A stretch of DNA of 64,000 nt from Azospirillum formosense (lineage in GTDB: Bacteria; Pseudomonadota; Alphaproteobacteria; Azospirillales; Azospirillaceae): contig NZ_CP159402.1 in assembly GCF_040500525.1 (NCBI RefSeq), positions 806,001-870,000 of the forward strand, given 5' to 3'. Position 1 is the first letter of the stretch. Each line of letters opens with the position of its first letter. A model generated the notes under the pieces. It did not search any database. It was not told the origin of the DNA and worked only from the letters and a program-made list of their open reading frames with translations. Positions 37,556 through 45,777 of the stretch are shown here, in pieces. A program made the translations under genes and the position numbers.

Positions 37556-39874
37556 TCATTCCGCGGCGGCTTTACTGCGCGCTTGGATCGCGGTCCACAC
37601 GGAGAGCGGGGTCGCGGGCATGTCGATGTGCTGGATTCCGTAGTCCGACAGCGCGTCCACCAGGGCGTTGATGACCGCGGGCGGCGCGCCGATGGCCCCG
37701 GCCTCGCCGGCGCCCTTCATGCCGAGCGCGTTGGTGGTGCTGGGCACGCAGTTCAGCTTGATGCGGATGTCCGGCACGTCCACCGCGCGCGGCATCTGGT
37801 AGTCCATGAAGGACCCGCTGAGCAGCTGGCCGCTGTCCGGGTCGAAGACCACCCGTTCCTGAAGCGCCTGCCCGATGCCCTGGGCGACGCCGCCATGGAC
37901 CTGCCCCATGACCAGCAGCGGGTTCACCACCGTCCCGAAATCGTCCACGACGGTGTAGCCCACCACCTCGACCACACCGGTCTCGGGATCGACCTCGACC
38001 TCCGCCACGTGGCAGCCGTTGGGGAAGGTGTTGGCCGGCGGGGTCCAGCGGGCCACCTCGGTGAAGGCGACGGGGCCTTGCGCGGCCGCCTTGGCGGCCA
38101 CCTCCTTGAAGGAGACGCTGCGGTCGGTGCCGACGACGCTGAAGCGGCCCTCGACGAACTCGACGTCCACCGTGGCGGTCTCCAGCAGGTCGGCGGCAAC
38201 CTCGGTCGCCTTGGTCACCACCCGCGCCGCCCCCTCGGCCAGCGCCGCCCCGCCCACCGGGACGGAGCGGGAGCCGCCGGTGCCGGCGCCCCAGGACACG
38301 CGGTCGGTGTCGCCCTGCACGACCTCGACATCCTCCGGCGGGACGCCCAGCCGGTCGGCGATGATCTGCTTGTAGGCGGTCTCGTGCCCCTGGCCGTTGG
38401 TCTGGGTGCCGATCATCAGGACGATGCGCCCGTCGCCGTTGACCTGCACCGTCGCCTGCTCCGCGCCGCCGCCTGCGCAGGCCTCGATGTAGGTGGCGAT
38501 GCCGGCCCCGCGCAGCTTCCCGCGCGCCCTCGCCGCCGCCTTGCGGGCGGGCAGGCCGGCGTGGTCGGACAGCTCCAGCCCGTCGCTCAGATTCTGCTCG
38601 AACGCGCCGGTGTCGTAGGTCTGGCCCATCGGCGTGGCGTAGGGCATGGCGGCGGGCGGGATGAAGTTGCGCCGCCGGATCTCCGCCGGGCCGAGGCCGG
38701 TGACGCGCCCGGCATGGTCGATCAGCCGCTCCAGCAGGTAGGCCGCCTCGGGCCGTCCGGCGCCGCGGTAGGCGTCCACCGGCTGGGTGTTGGTGAAGAC
38801 GCCCTTGACCCGCACATAGACCGCCGGCGTGGTGTAGGAGCCGACGAGCATCGCCGACCCGGCGTCGGTCGGGATGAAGGGGCCGTAGTTCGACAGGTAG
38901 GCGCCCAGGTTGGCGACCGTGTCCACCCGCAGCCCGAGGAAGCGCCCGTCGCCGTCCAGCGCCAGCCGGGCGCGGCTGACATGGTCGCGCCCGTGGTCGT
39001 CGCTGAGGAAGCCCTCCGTTCGCTCCGCCGCCCATTTGACGGGCCGGTTCAGGCGCCGCGCGGCGAACAGGCAGACCATGTATTCCGGGTAGTTGAACAG
39101 CTTCATGCCGAAGCCGCCGCCGACGTCGGTGGTGACGACGCGGAATTTCTCCTCCGGCAGGCCGAAGAGCTGGGCGAACTGCTTGCGCAGCCCGTGCACG
39201 CCCTGGCTGGTGACGTGGATGACCAGCCGGCCGGTTTCCGCCTCCACCGCGGCGAGGCAGGCGCGGCCCTCCATCGGGTTGGCGACGACGCGGTTGTTGA
39301 CGATCTCCAGCTCCACCACGCGGGCGGCCTTGGCGAGCGCCGAGTCGACCGCCGCCTCATCGCCCTGCTCCCAGTCGAAGCAGAGGTTGCCGGGCGCCTC
39401 GTCCCACACCTGCGGGCGGTCCGGCTCCAGCGCGTCCGCCGTGCCGGTGATGGCGGGCCGGTCGTCGTAATCGACCATCACCAGTTCCGCCGCGTCGCGC
39501 GCGGCCTCCAGCGTTTCGGCCACCACCACGGCGACCGGATCGCCGACGTGGCGCGCGCGCGCCTTGGCCAGCGCCGGGCGGGGCGGGGCGACGTAGGGTG
39601 AGCCGTCGCGCTGGGTCAGCGCCGCGGCGCAGGGGATCGGCTGGACGCCGTCGGCCTCCAGGTCGGCGACGGTGAAGACGCCGAGCACCCCCGGCTGCGC
39701 CATCGCCTCCGCCACGTCGATCCCGCGGATGTCGGCGTGGGCGTGGGGGGAGCGCACGAAGACCGCGTGGGTCTGGCCGGGAAGGGACACGTCGTCGGTG
39801 TAGCGCCCGCCGCCGGTCAGCAGGCGGGCGTCTTCGGTGCGGGGGACCGGCTGGCCGATGCCGAACTTCATCAT
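37556..39874 (-). CDS. Orphan CoxL-like molybdopterin subunit (xanthine dehydrogenase family)
   Basis: A 772-residue large subunit. An N-terminal Ald_Xan_dh_C domain (GQPVPRTEDARLLTGGGRYT) is followed by the molybdenum-binding domain with GGGFGMKLF, VDAYRGAGRPEAAY, GTGGSRSVPVGG and KGAGEAGAIG (catalytic Glu). AYRGAGRPEA is the form II (CoxL-like) version; the form I CO dehydrogenase active-site motif AYxCSFR is absent, so CO oxidation is doubtful and the substrate unknown. The FAD (CoxM) and iron-sulfur (CoxS) subunits are not adjacent. Start at 39874 or the next codon; GTG 39907 is possible. Confidence 0.9.
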   Translation of the reverse strand: MMKFGIGQPVPRTEDARLLTGGGRYTDDVSLPGQTHAVFVRSPHAHADIRGIDVAEAMAQPGVLGVFTVADLEADGVQPIPCAAALTQRDGSPYVAPPRPALAKARARHVGDPVAVVVAETLEAARDAAELVMVDYDDRPAITGTADALEPDRPQVWDEAPGNLCFDWEQGDEAAVDSALAKAARVVELEIVNNRVVANPMEGRACLAAVEAETGRLVIHVTSQGVHGLRKQFAQLFGLPEEKFRVVTTDVGGGFGMKLFNYPEYMVCLFAARRLNRPVKWAAERTEGFLSDDHGRDHVSRARLALDGDGRFLGLRVDTVANLGAYLSNYGPFIPTDAGSAMLVGSYTTPAVYVRVKGVFTNTQPVDAYRGAGRPEAAYLLERLIDHAGRVTGLGPAEIRRRNFIPPAAMPYATPMGQTYDTGAFEQNLSDGLELSDHAGLPARKAAARARGKLRGAGIATYIEACAGGGAEQATVQVNGDGRIVLMIGTQTNGQGHETAYKQIIADRLGVPPEDVEVVQGDTDRVSWGAGTGGSRSVPVGGAALAEGAARVVTKATEVAADLLETATVDVEFVEGRFSVVGTDRSVSFKEVAAKAAAQGPVAFTEVARWTPPANTFPNGCHVAEVEVDPETGVVEVVGYTVVDDFGTVVNPLLVMGQVHGGVAQGIGQALQERVVFDPDSGQLLSGSFMDYQMPRAVDVPDIRIKLNCVPSTTNALGMKGAGEAGAIGAPPAVINALVDALSDYGIQHIDMPATPLSVWTAIQARSKAAAE

Positions 39875-40002
39875 GGGGCGGGGCTTTCCTATCGCGTGGA
39901 GAGACACCCGGAGAAGATAGGCGGAGCCTTGGCCGGCGAAAACCCTCGCTTGGGCATAAGCCGGCGGTGGCGTGGGGACGCCGGGCCACCTATTCTTAGG
40001 CC

Positions 40003-40713
40003 ATGTGCGGACGCATGATACTCGCCACGCCGGCCGCGGAGGTTCAGCGGCTGTTCGGCTTCCCCGAACTGCCGAACCTCCAGCCCCGCTGGAACGTGGC
40101 TCCCACCCAGCCGGTGCCCGCCGTGCGGCGGGAGGAGGATGGGCGCCATCTGGTGACCCTGCGCTGGGGCCTCGTTCCCTTCTGGGCGGACGACCCGTCC
40201 ATTGGGGCGCGGCTGATCAACGCGCGCGGGGAGACGCTGGCCGAGAAGCCGTCCTTCCGGGAGGCGTTCCGCAAGCGCCGCTGCTTGGTTCCCGTGGACG
40301 GATTCTATGAGTGGAAGGCCGAGGGCAAGCGCAAGCAGGGCTACGCCATCCGCCGCCGCGACCGCGCGCCCTTCGCCTTCGCCGGCCTGTGGGAGCGCTG
40401 GAACGGCCCGAAGGGCGGCCCGGCCGCCGCGGAGCCCCTGGAGACGCTGACCATCGTCACCACCACGGCGAACGCGGTTCTGAAGCCGCTGCACGAGCGC
40501 ATGCCGGTGATCCTGGACGAGACGGACTGGGACCTTTGGCTGGACCCCGCCGCCCCGCTGCCGGTGCTGGAAGGGCTGCTGAAGCCGGCGCCCGACGCGC
40601 TGCTGGAGGCCCACCCGGTGGGGCCGCGCGTGAACAACGTGCGCAACGATGACGATGCCTGTGCTGCTCCCCTGGATGACGCTCCACCCGATGACGCGCC
40701 GACCTTGTTCTGA
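40003..40713 (+). CDS. SRAP (YedK/HMCES-like) abasic-site peptidase
   Basis: A 236-residue protein. It starts MCGR, where Cys2 becomes the N-terminal residue that cross-links abasic sites in single-stranded DNA. Other conserved features are RWNVAPTQPVPAVR, LRWGLVPFWA, INARGET, RCLVPVDGFYEWK (Glu) and LHERMPVIL (His). Length matches the family. The last 23 bases overlap the start of the nuclease gene, suggesting the two DNA-related genes are coupled. Divergent from the CoxL-like gene. Confidence 0.95.
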   Translation: MCGRMILATPAAEVQRLFGFPELPNLQPRWNVAPTQPVPAVRREEDGRHLVTLRWGLVPFWADDPSIGARLINARGETLAEKPSFREAFRKRRCLVPVDGFYEWKAEGKRKQGYAIRRRDRAPFAFAGLWERWNGPKGGPAAAEPLETLTIVTTTANAVLKPLHERMPVILDETDWDLWLDPAAPLPVLEGLLKPAPDALLEAHPVGPRVNNVRNDDDACAAPLDDAPPDDAPTLF

Positions 40714-41242
40714 CTGGCTTGCTCCTGTGGTGGCGATTCTCGTCTTTTTCTCAACCGGAATGGCGTATGCCCAGGGAGGGACGACCAAAGGCAAGGTCGC
40801 CAACACCCCCAATGAAACGCTAAAAGGGCAAGGTGTCGCCATGGAGGGCGATACGCTGTCCATCAAGGGCACGCCGGTTCGCCTGATGGGGATCGACGCC
40901 CCCGACGTCGGGCAGAAATGCCGGAACCGCTATGGGCACGAGCTGGACTGCTTCCGCATCGCCACGGCGGTGCTGGCCAGCCTGATCAAGGACCAGGAGG
41001 TGACCTGCACCATCGCCGAACGCGACCGCAACGGCCAGCAATTGGGCGAATGCCGGGTGCTCGGCGTCGATCTGGGGGCGGCCATGGTGGCGCGCGGCTG
41101 GGCCTTCGCCTACCGCAGCCTGTCACCGGCCTACGCCTCCAGCGAGGCCTTCGCGCAGAGCCGTCGGCTCGGCCTGTGGGCGGGGCAGGTCGAGAAGCCC
41201 TGGCAATGGCGGTCGCGCCAGCAGCGTGAGCAGGCGCGGTAG
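40691..41242 (+). CDS. Secreted staphylococcal-nuclease-like protein
   Basis: A 183-residue protein. The signal peptide is about residues 1-27 (APVVAILVFFSTG, cleavage after AYA). The SNase/thermonuclease fold shows VRLMGIDAPDVGQ near 65 and VTCTIAERDRNGQQLGEC with the conserved Arg/Asp region; the tail resembles SNc domains with RLGLWAG. It probably degrades extracellular or periplasmic nucleic acid, though the catalytic Glu/Arg set is only partly recognisable. ATG 40691 places the signal peptide at the start; ATG 40649 and 40676 are in frame but would extend it. Confidence 0.85.
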   Translation: MTRRPCSDWLAPVVAILVFFSTGMAYAQGGTTKGKVANTPNETLKGQGVAMEGDTLSIKGTPVRLMGIDAPDVGQKCRNRYGHELDCFRIATAVLASLIKDQEVTCTIAERDRNGQQLGECRVLGVDLGAAMVARGWAFAYRSLSPAYASSEAFAQSRRLGLWAGQVEKPWQWRSRQQREQAR

Positions 41243-41436
41243 GTCCGCCGGTCGGCATCGGCCATGCGGGCTCTGCCAACGGGGGAAGGGGGACTCGGCC
41301 TTTTTTTCGGTTCGCCCTCCTTGGGGGGCGTGATAGTGTTTCAGAGTGTTAACAAGTTATTAATCAAGCCGACCGGCCAGCGCCCCTCGGTGCCGAAGGC
41401 CGGACGGACCCACCCACCGGCGCGGAAGAACGGGTC

Positions 41437-42216
41437 ATGCGAGTCTACGCACGCCAGCTTTACGATCATCTCCCCTACCTGCGCCGCTACGCGCGCGCGC
41501 TGACCGGAGCGACCGAACGCGGTGACGACCTCGTGACGCGCTGCGTCGAGGTCGCCGTGATGGCCCCCTCCCGCTTCGGGCTGGAAGCCGGGGCGCGGGT
41601 GCCGCTCTACGCCCTTCTGAATCTTCTGTTCGACGAGGACGGGGACGGGCAGCCGACGCCGTCGCCGCACCCCATCGAACGGGCGCTGGCCTCCCTGCCG
41701 GAAGGCGAGCGGCGGATGTATCTGCTGATCACGCTGGAGGGGCTGACGGTTCCCGAAGCCGCCCAGGTGCTTCAGCTCCCGGCGCCGGAGGCCCAGGAGC
41801 GGCTGACCGTCGCCCGCGACAAGGTGCGCAACGCCCTGACCCAGCGGGTGCTGGTGGTCGAGGACAACCCGATCCTGGCGATGGAGATCGGCTCGCTGGT
41901 CACCGACATGGGCCACGTCGTCTGCGGCACGGCGAACAACGAGCAGGAGGCCCTGGAACTTCTGGAGGTCGAGAAGCCGACGCTGGCCCTGCTCGACGTC
42001 CGGCTGGCCGACGGCGGCAGCGGGGTCGAGGTCGCGCGCCGGCTGCGCCAGAAGCGCGCGATGCGGACCATTTTCGTCACGGCCTTCGACGGCGACCTGG
42101 AGGAGGCGGACGCCCGCCATCTCGGCCAGATCGTCCGCAAGCCCTTCACCAACGAGGCGATCCAGGCGGCGATCTCCCGCGCGGTCTTCATGCCGAGCCC
42201 TGTGGCGCTGGCATAG
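41437..42216 (+). CDS. PhyR-like response regulator (sigma-like domain + receiver)
   Basis: A 259-residue protein. Residues about 5-125 resemble ECF sigma regions 2 (YDHLPYLRRYARALTGATER) and 4 (ALASLPEGERRMYLLITLEG, TVPEAAQVLQLP). Residues about 136-250 are a receiver: VLVVEDNPILAMEIGSLV, phospho-acceptor Asp near 187 in ALLDVRL, VTAFD and the conserved Lys in RKPF. This is the PhyR layout: once phosphorylated, the sigma-like domain captures NepR and frees the stress sigma factor EcfG. No nepR, ecfG or histidine kinase is adjacent, so it may be an additional paralogue. Confidence 0.88.
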   Translation: MRVYARQLYDHLPYLRRYARALTGATERGDDLVTRCVEVAVMAPSRFGLEAGARVPLYALLNLLFDEDGDGQPTPSPHPIERALASLPEGERRMYLLITLEGLTVPEAAQVLQLPAPEAQERLTVARDKVRNALTQRVLVVEDNPILAMEIGSLVTDMGHVVCGTANNEQEALELLEVEKPTLALLDVRLADGGSGVEVARRLRQKRAMRTIFVTAFDGDLEEADARHLGQIVRKPFTNEAIQAAISRAVFMPSPVALA

Positions 42217-42245
42217 ATGGCGTTGGCATAGGTGGCGTTGGCATA
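42201..42245 (+). repeat. Three 15-bp tandem repeats across the phyR-like stop codon
   Basis: Three units of the pattern GRTGGCGYTGGCATA run from 42201. The stop codon TAG (42214-42216) lies at the junction of units 1 and 2, so units 2 and 3 are untranslated. They look like a recent slippage duplication of the gene's last five codons. Confidence 0.75.
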
Positions 42246-42270
42246 ACCCGCGGTTCGGATCGGACATGCG

Positions 42271-42302
42271 AAAAGGGCGGCCCCGTCGGGCCGCCCTTTG
42301 TG
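42271..42302 (+). terminator. Rho-independent terminator
   Basis: AAAGGGCGGCC pairs with GGCCGCCCTTT around a 6-nt loop and is followed by TGTGT. It ends the phyR-like transcript and, read on the other strand (A/T flanks on both sides), could also end the glsB-like transcript. Confidence 0.8.
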
Positions 42303-42326
42303 TGTGCGCTGCCGTATGGCCGTCGG

Positions 42327-42584
42327 TCAGACGGTGGTGCGGCGCCCGGCGATCATCCGGTAGATGGCCAGGATGATGATGGCGCCGACGATGGCGCCGA
42401 TGAAGCCGGCCCCTTCGCCAGCCCGGTACCAGCCCACGGCCTCGCCCAGATAGGTGGCGACGAAGGCACCCGCGATGCCGAGCAGCGTGGTGATGATGAA
42501 GCCGCCCGGATCGCGGCCCGGCATCAGGAACTTGGCGACGATGCCGGCCAGGAAGCCGATGATGATCGTCCACAGAATACCCAT
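42327..42584 (-). CDS. GlsB/YeaQ/YmgE family small membrane protein
   Basis: An 85-residue protein with three hydrophobic segments. The family pattern is clear: MGILWTIIIGFLAGIVAKFL, MPGRDPGGFIITTLLGIAGA, and a glycine-rich GAGFIGAIVGAIIILAIYR near the end. Members are often stress-induced and called transglycosylase-associated, although the biochemical role is unproven. GAGAGAGG lies just before ATG 42584. It neighbours the PhyR-like stress regulator, which fits a stress role. Confidence 0.92.
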   Translation of the reverse strand: MGILWTIIIGFLAGIVAKFLMPGRDPGGFIITTLLGIAGAFVATYLGEAVGWYRAGEGAGFIGAIVGAIIILAIYRMIAGRRTTV

Positions 42585-42728
42585 AACCTCTCTCCCTCCA
42601 GTATCGATGTCCTCGATCCCACGCAGCCATAACGCCCAGAACGGCGTTTGGTTCTGCCCGAAGGAGGACCCTCTTGCGGATAAACCCACCTGGAGCATGG
42701 CCGGGAGGGAGAGGGGCAGGGCCGGCGG

Positions 42729-43385
42729 TCAGGTCCGCAGAGCGCGGATGTTGGCGGCGTAGCGGTCCGGCCCGCCGGTGAAGGTGGCGGTTCCGGCGAC
42801 CAGAACGTCGGCCCCCGCCTCGATGGCGATGCGGGCGGTCTCGCCGTTGATGCCGCCGTCCACCTGGAGGTCGATGGGCTTGCCCAGCGCGTCGATGCGG
42901 CGGCGCAGCTCACGGATCTTGGGAAGCTGGCTGGCGATGAAGCTCTGCCCGCCGAAGCCGGGGTTGACCGTCATGACCAGAACGAGGTCGAGGTCTTCCA
43001 GCAGATAATCCACGGCCTCCAGCGGGGTGGCCGGGTTCAGCGACAGGCCGGCCTTCTTGCCCAGCGACTTGATGAGCTGGATGGTGCGATGGACGTGCGC
43101 GCCGGCCTCCGGATGGACGGTGATGATGTCGGCGCCGGCGTCCGCGAAGGCGGCGATGTATGGGTCCACCGGGGAGATCATCAGATGCACGTCGAAGGTC
43201 TTCGCCGTGTGCGGGCGCAGCGCCTTCACCACGGCCGGGCCGATGGTGATGTTGGGGACGAAATGGCCGTCCATCACGTCGATGTGGATGTAGTCCGCGC
43301 CCGCCGCATCGATGGCGCGCACTTCCTCGCCCAGCCGGGCGAAATCGGCGGAGAGGATGGACGGGGCGATCTTGACCGGGCGCAT
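42729..43385 (-). CDS. rpe: Ribulose-phosphate 3-epimerase
   Basis: A 218-residue TIM-barrel enzyme interconverting ribulose-5-phosphate and xylulose-5-phosphate in the pentose phosphate and Calvin pathways. Motifs are [35 protein letters not shown] (metal His and Asp), [16 protein letters not shown] and LQVDGGIN (catalytic Asp). Start at 43385 gives [11 protein letters not shown]. No Calvin-cycle or other pentose gene is adjacent. Confidence 0.97.
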   Translation of the reverse strand: MRPVKIAPSILSADFARLGEEVRAIDAAGADYIHIDVMDGHFVPNITIGPAVVKALRPHTAKTFDVHLMISPVDPYIAAFADAGADIITVHPEAGAHVHRTIQLIKSLGKKAGLSLNPATPLEAVDYLLEDLDLVLVMTVNPGFGGQSFIASQLPKIRELRRRIDALGKPIDLQVDGGINGETARIAIEAGADVLVAGTATFTGGPDRYAANIRALRT

Positions 43386-43508
43386 GGCGGAAATCCTTGG
43401 CGTGAACGGTGCGGGGGAGGGCGGTGGAAAATCCGCCTTCCCATACCACGGCTCCCCCACCGCCCCAACCCCTCTCGCCGTTCCGTTCAGGGGCAAGCCG
43501 CTCGATGG

Positions 43509-43652
43509 TCCCTCTCCCGCCCCGGGAGAGGGAGGGGACCCACGCGAAGCGTGGGAAGGGTGAGGGTGCCGTCGAGAATCGGTGCCTTGATCCTTGTGCG
43601 ACCCTCACCCGGCGCTTTCAGCGCCACCCTCTCCCGGGGCGGGAGAGGGGAC
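43509..43652. repeat. Inverted pair of GC-rich repeat units
   Basis: Two copies of a unit (CCCTCTCCCGCCCCGGGAGA then a GGGTGAGGGT end) face each other at about 43509-43568 and 43598-43652. The pair fills most of the 278-bp gap between rpe and the modE-like gene. Each can fold into a strong hairpin. Confidence 0.75.
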
Positions 43653-43663
43653 ATCAAAAGCGA

Positions 43664-44083
43664 TTAGGCCGGCTTGTAGCCCGGCTTCAGGCCCGGGTCG
43701 CCGGAAAAGCAGCCGTCGTCCGCCGGGTCGCTTCCCGAGCCGTAGTCGGCGTTGAGCATCCCCTCCAGCGCCTCCAGCCGGGGGGTGGCGGCGGCGAAGG
43801 CGTCGCGTTCAACGGCGCGGTAATGCTCGATCACCCGCTCGCCGAAGGCGGTCAGCGCGGTTCCGCCGCCATGCTTGCCGCCCACCGCGGCGGAGACCAC
43901 CGGTTCGGCGAAGATGCGGTTCAGATCGTCGACCAGCAGCCAGGCGCGGCGGTAGGACATGTCCAGCGTCCGCGCCGCGGCGGAGATGGAGCCGGTGTCC
44001 CGGATCCGCTCCAGAAGCATGATCTTGCCCGGCCCGACCGAGCCGCCGGTGTCGAAGTCGATGCGGATGCGCAGGCGGGTCAT
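43664..44083 (-). CDS. ModE-like winged-helix regulator
   Basis: A 139-residue protein with the N-terminal ModE/LysR-type helix-turn-helix: RIDFDTGGSVGPGKIMLLER, TGSISAAARTLDMSYRRAWL and GGKHGGGTALTAFGERVIEH. It lacks the C-terminal molybdate-binding TOBE domains of full ModE, so it may not sense molybdate itself. The window contains two molybdenum-related genes (CoxL-like, mogA), which is only circumstantial support. ATG 44083 chosen; GTG 44116 would add eleven residues. Confidence 0.87.
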   Translation of the reverse strand: MTRLRIRIDFDTGGSVGPGKIMLLERIRDTGSISAAARTLDMSYRRAWLLVDDLNRIFAEPVVSAAVGGKHGGGTALTAFGERVIEHYRAVERDAFAAATPRLEALEGMLNADYGSGSDPADDGCFSGDPGLKPGYKPA

Positions 44084-44221
44084 GGCGCCGTCCAAGACGC
44101 CGTCGCTGCGGCGCACCGCGTTCGGCCTCCGCTCCCGTTCACCCCGGCCATGCGCGCTCCTCCGCTCCGCCCTTTTGGGGCGGGAGACTGGCCGTCCCCC
44201 GCCGAAAAGGCAAGGCGCGGC

Positions 44222-45235
44222 TCAGAAGCCGGCCAGCACGATCTTGCCCTTGGCCCGCCCGCTTTCGAGCAGGGCGTGGGCGCGCGTCAGGTTGGCGGCG
44301 TTGATGGTGCCGAAGGTCTCGGTCAGCGTCGTGCGAACCGTGCCGGCGTCGACGAGGCGCGACACCTCGCCGAGCAGGGCGTGCTGGGCGTCGATGTCGG
44401 CGGTGCCGAACACCGGCCGGGTGAACATGAACTCCCAATGCAGCGACACGCTCTTGCGCTTCAGCACCATGACGTCCAGCCCGGCCGGATCGTCGATCAG
44501 CGCGACGCGGCCCTGCGGGGCGATCAGGGCGGCGATCTCCGGCAGATGGGCGCCGGTGTCGTTGGTCGAGAAGACGAAGGCGGGGGCGCCGATGCCCAGA
44601 GCCTCGACCTGGGCGGCCAGCGGCTTGCGGTGGTCGACGACGTGATGGGCGCCCAGGTCGCGGCACCAGGCCTGCGTCTCCTCGCGGGACGCGGTGGCGA
44701 TGACCGTCAGGTCGGTCAATTGCCGGGCGAGCTGGATGGCGATGGAGCCGACGCCGCCGGCCCCGCCGACGATCAGGATGGCGTTGGCCGCCCCCGGCAC
44801 CGGGCGTCGCACGTCCAGCCGGTCGAACATGGCTTCCCACGCGGTGATGCTGGTCAGCGGCAATGCCGCGGCCTGGGCGAAGTCGAGGCTGGCCGGCTTC
44901 GGGCCGACGATGCGCTCGTCCACCAGATGGAATTCGGCGTTGGTGCCGTCGCGATCGATCGCCCCGGCGTAGAAGACGGCGTCGCCCGGCTTGAACAGCG
45001 TGGCCTGCGGCCCGGCGGCGACCACGACGCCGGCGGCGTCCCAGCCCAGCACCTTCATGGCGCCCGGCGCCGGCGGCATGTTGCGGCGGACCTTGGTGTC
45101 CACGGGGTTGACCGAGACGGCCCTGATCTCGACCAGAAGGTCGCGGCCCTGGGGCTCGGGGCGGGGACGCTCCACGTCGATCAGGGCGTCGGGGGCGTCG
45201 ATGGGCAGGGATCGGGTGAAGGCGACGGCGCGCAT
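44222..45235 (-). CDS. Zinc-independent alcohol dehydrogenase/quinone oxidoreductase family protein
   Basis: A 337-residue medium-chain dehydrogenase of the quinone oxidoreductase type. It has a GroES-like domain (LLVEIRAVSVNPVDTKVRRN, LGWDAAGVVVAAG), then the Rossmann fold with VGGAGGVGSIAIQLARQL (AGGVGS near 158) binding NADPH. The zinc ligands of true alcohol dehydrogenases are absent. It is divergently paired with an HxlR regulator, as in the qorA-qorR and yodC-yodB arrangements, where the regulator senses quinones or electrophiles. Three 14-bp repeats lie immediately upstream. Confidence 0.9.
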   Translation of the reverse strand: MRAVAFTRSLPIDAPDALIDVERPRPEPQGRDLLVEIRAVSVNPVDTKVRRNMPPAPGAMKVLGWDAAGVVVAAGPQATLFKPGDAVFYAGAIDRDGTNAEFHLVDERIVGPKPASLDFAQAAALPLTSITAWEAMFDRLDVRRPVPGAANAILIVGGAGGVGSIAIQLARQLTDLTVIATASREETQAWCRDLGAHHVVDHRKPLAAQVEALGIGAPAFVFSTNDTGAHLPEIAALIAPQGRVALIDDPAGLDVMVLKRKSVSLHWEFMFTRPVFGTADIDAQHALLGEVSRLVDAGTVRTTLTETFGTINAANLTRAHALLESGRAKGKIVLAGF

Positions 45236-45250
45236 GGCCTGGAGTCCTTG

Positions 45251-45292
45251 TGCTTGTTGCTGGGTGCTCGTTGTTGGGTGCTTGTTGCGGCG
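45251..45292. repeat. Three 14-bp tandem repeats in the qor-hxlR divergent region
   Basis: Units at 45251, 45265 and 45279 follow TGCTTGTTGCTGGG with few changes. They sit 15 bp upstream of the qor start codon. They could be regulator-binding sites or simple slippage repeats; the sequence alone does not decide. Confidence 0.65.
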
Positions 45293-45381
45293 TGGTGTGC
45301 TCTGCCGACAGACTTGCGCCTTGCAGCACCGGGGCGCAAGAATGCACATGAAACGCACATAGTGTCGAAAAGGATACCGTC

Positions 45382-45777
45382 ATGGCCCGCGTCCCCCACG
45401 CCAACCTGGACTGTTCGCCGGGCTGCCCGGTGGAGGGCGTGCTCGCCCTCATCGGCGGGAAGTGGAAGGGGCTGATCCTCTACCATCTGCTGGACGGCAC
45501 GTTGCGCTTCAACGAAATCCGCCGCCGTGTGCCGAACGTCACCCAGCGCATGCTGACCACCCAGCTCCGCGAGCTGGAGGCGAACGGGCTGCTGGTCCGC
45601 ACCGTCTATGCGGAGGTGCCGCCGCGCGTCGAATACAGCCTGTCGCCGCGCGGGCGCAGCCTGGAGCCGATCATCCTGGCGCTGAAGGCCTGGGGCGAGG
45701 AGCATCTGCGCCCCGCCGCCGCTCCCTCCTCCGCCGCTTCCTCCTCCGCCGCCGCTTCCGCCGTCGCCGCGGCATGA
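45382..45777 (+). CDS. HxlR family transcriptional regulator
   Basis: A 131-residue winged-helix repressor. HxlR features are [61 protein letters not shown] and [19 protein letters not shown]. The N-terminal C-S-P-G-C-P places two cysteines close together (residues 11 and 15); the second matches the redox-sensing Cys of YodB/QorR-type members. The C-terminus is an Ala/Ser low-complexity tail of about 20 residues. Divergent from the quinone oxidoreductase, its likely target. The stop overlaps nnrS (ATGA). Confidence 0.92.
   Translation: MARVPHANLDCSPGCPVEGVLALIGGKWKGLILYHLLDGTLRFNEIRRRVPNVTQRMLTTQLRELEANGLLVRTVYAEVPPRVEYSLSPRGRSLEPIILALKAWGEEHLRPAAAPSSAASSSAAASAVAAA

Noticed and set aside
37556..39874. 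Carbon monoxide dehydrogenase large subunit
   Set aside because: The form I active-site loop AYxCSFR is absent; the AYRGAGR loop points to form II proteins whose substrates are mostly unknown.
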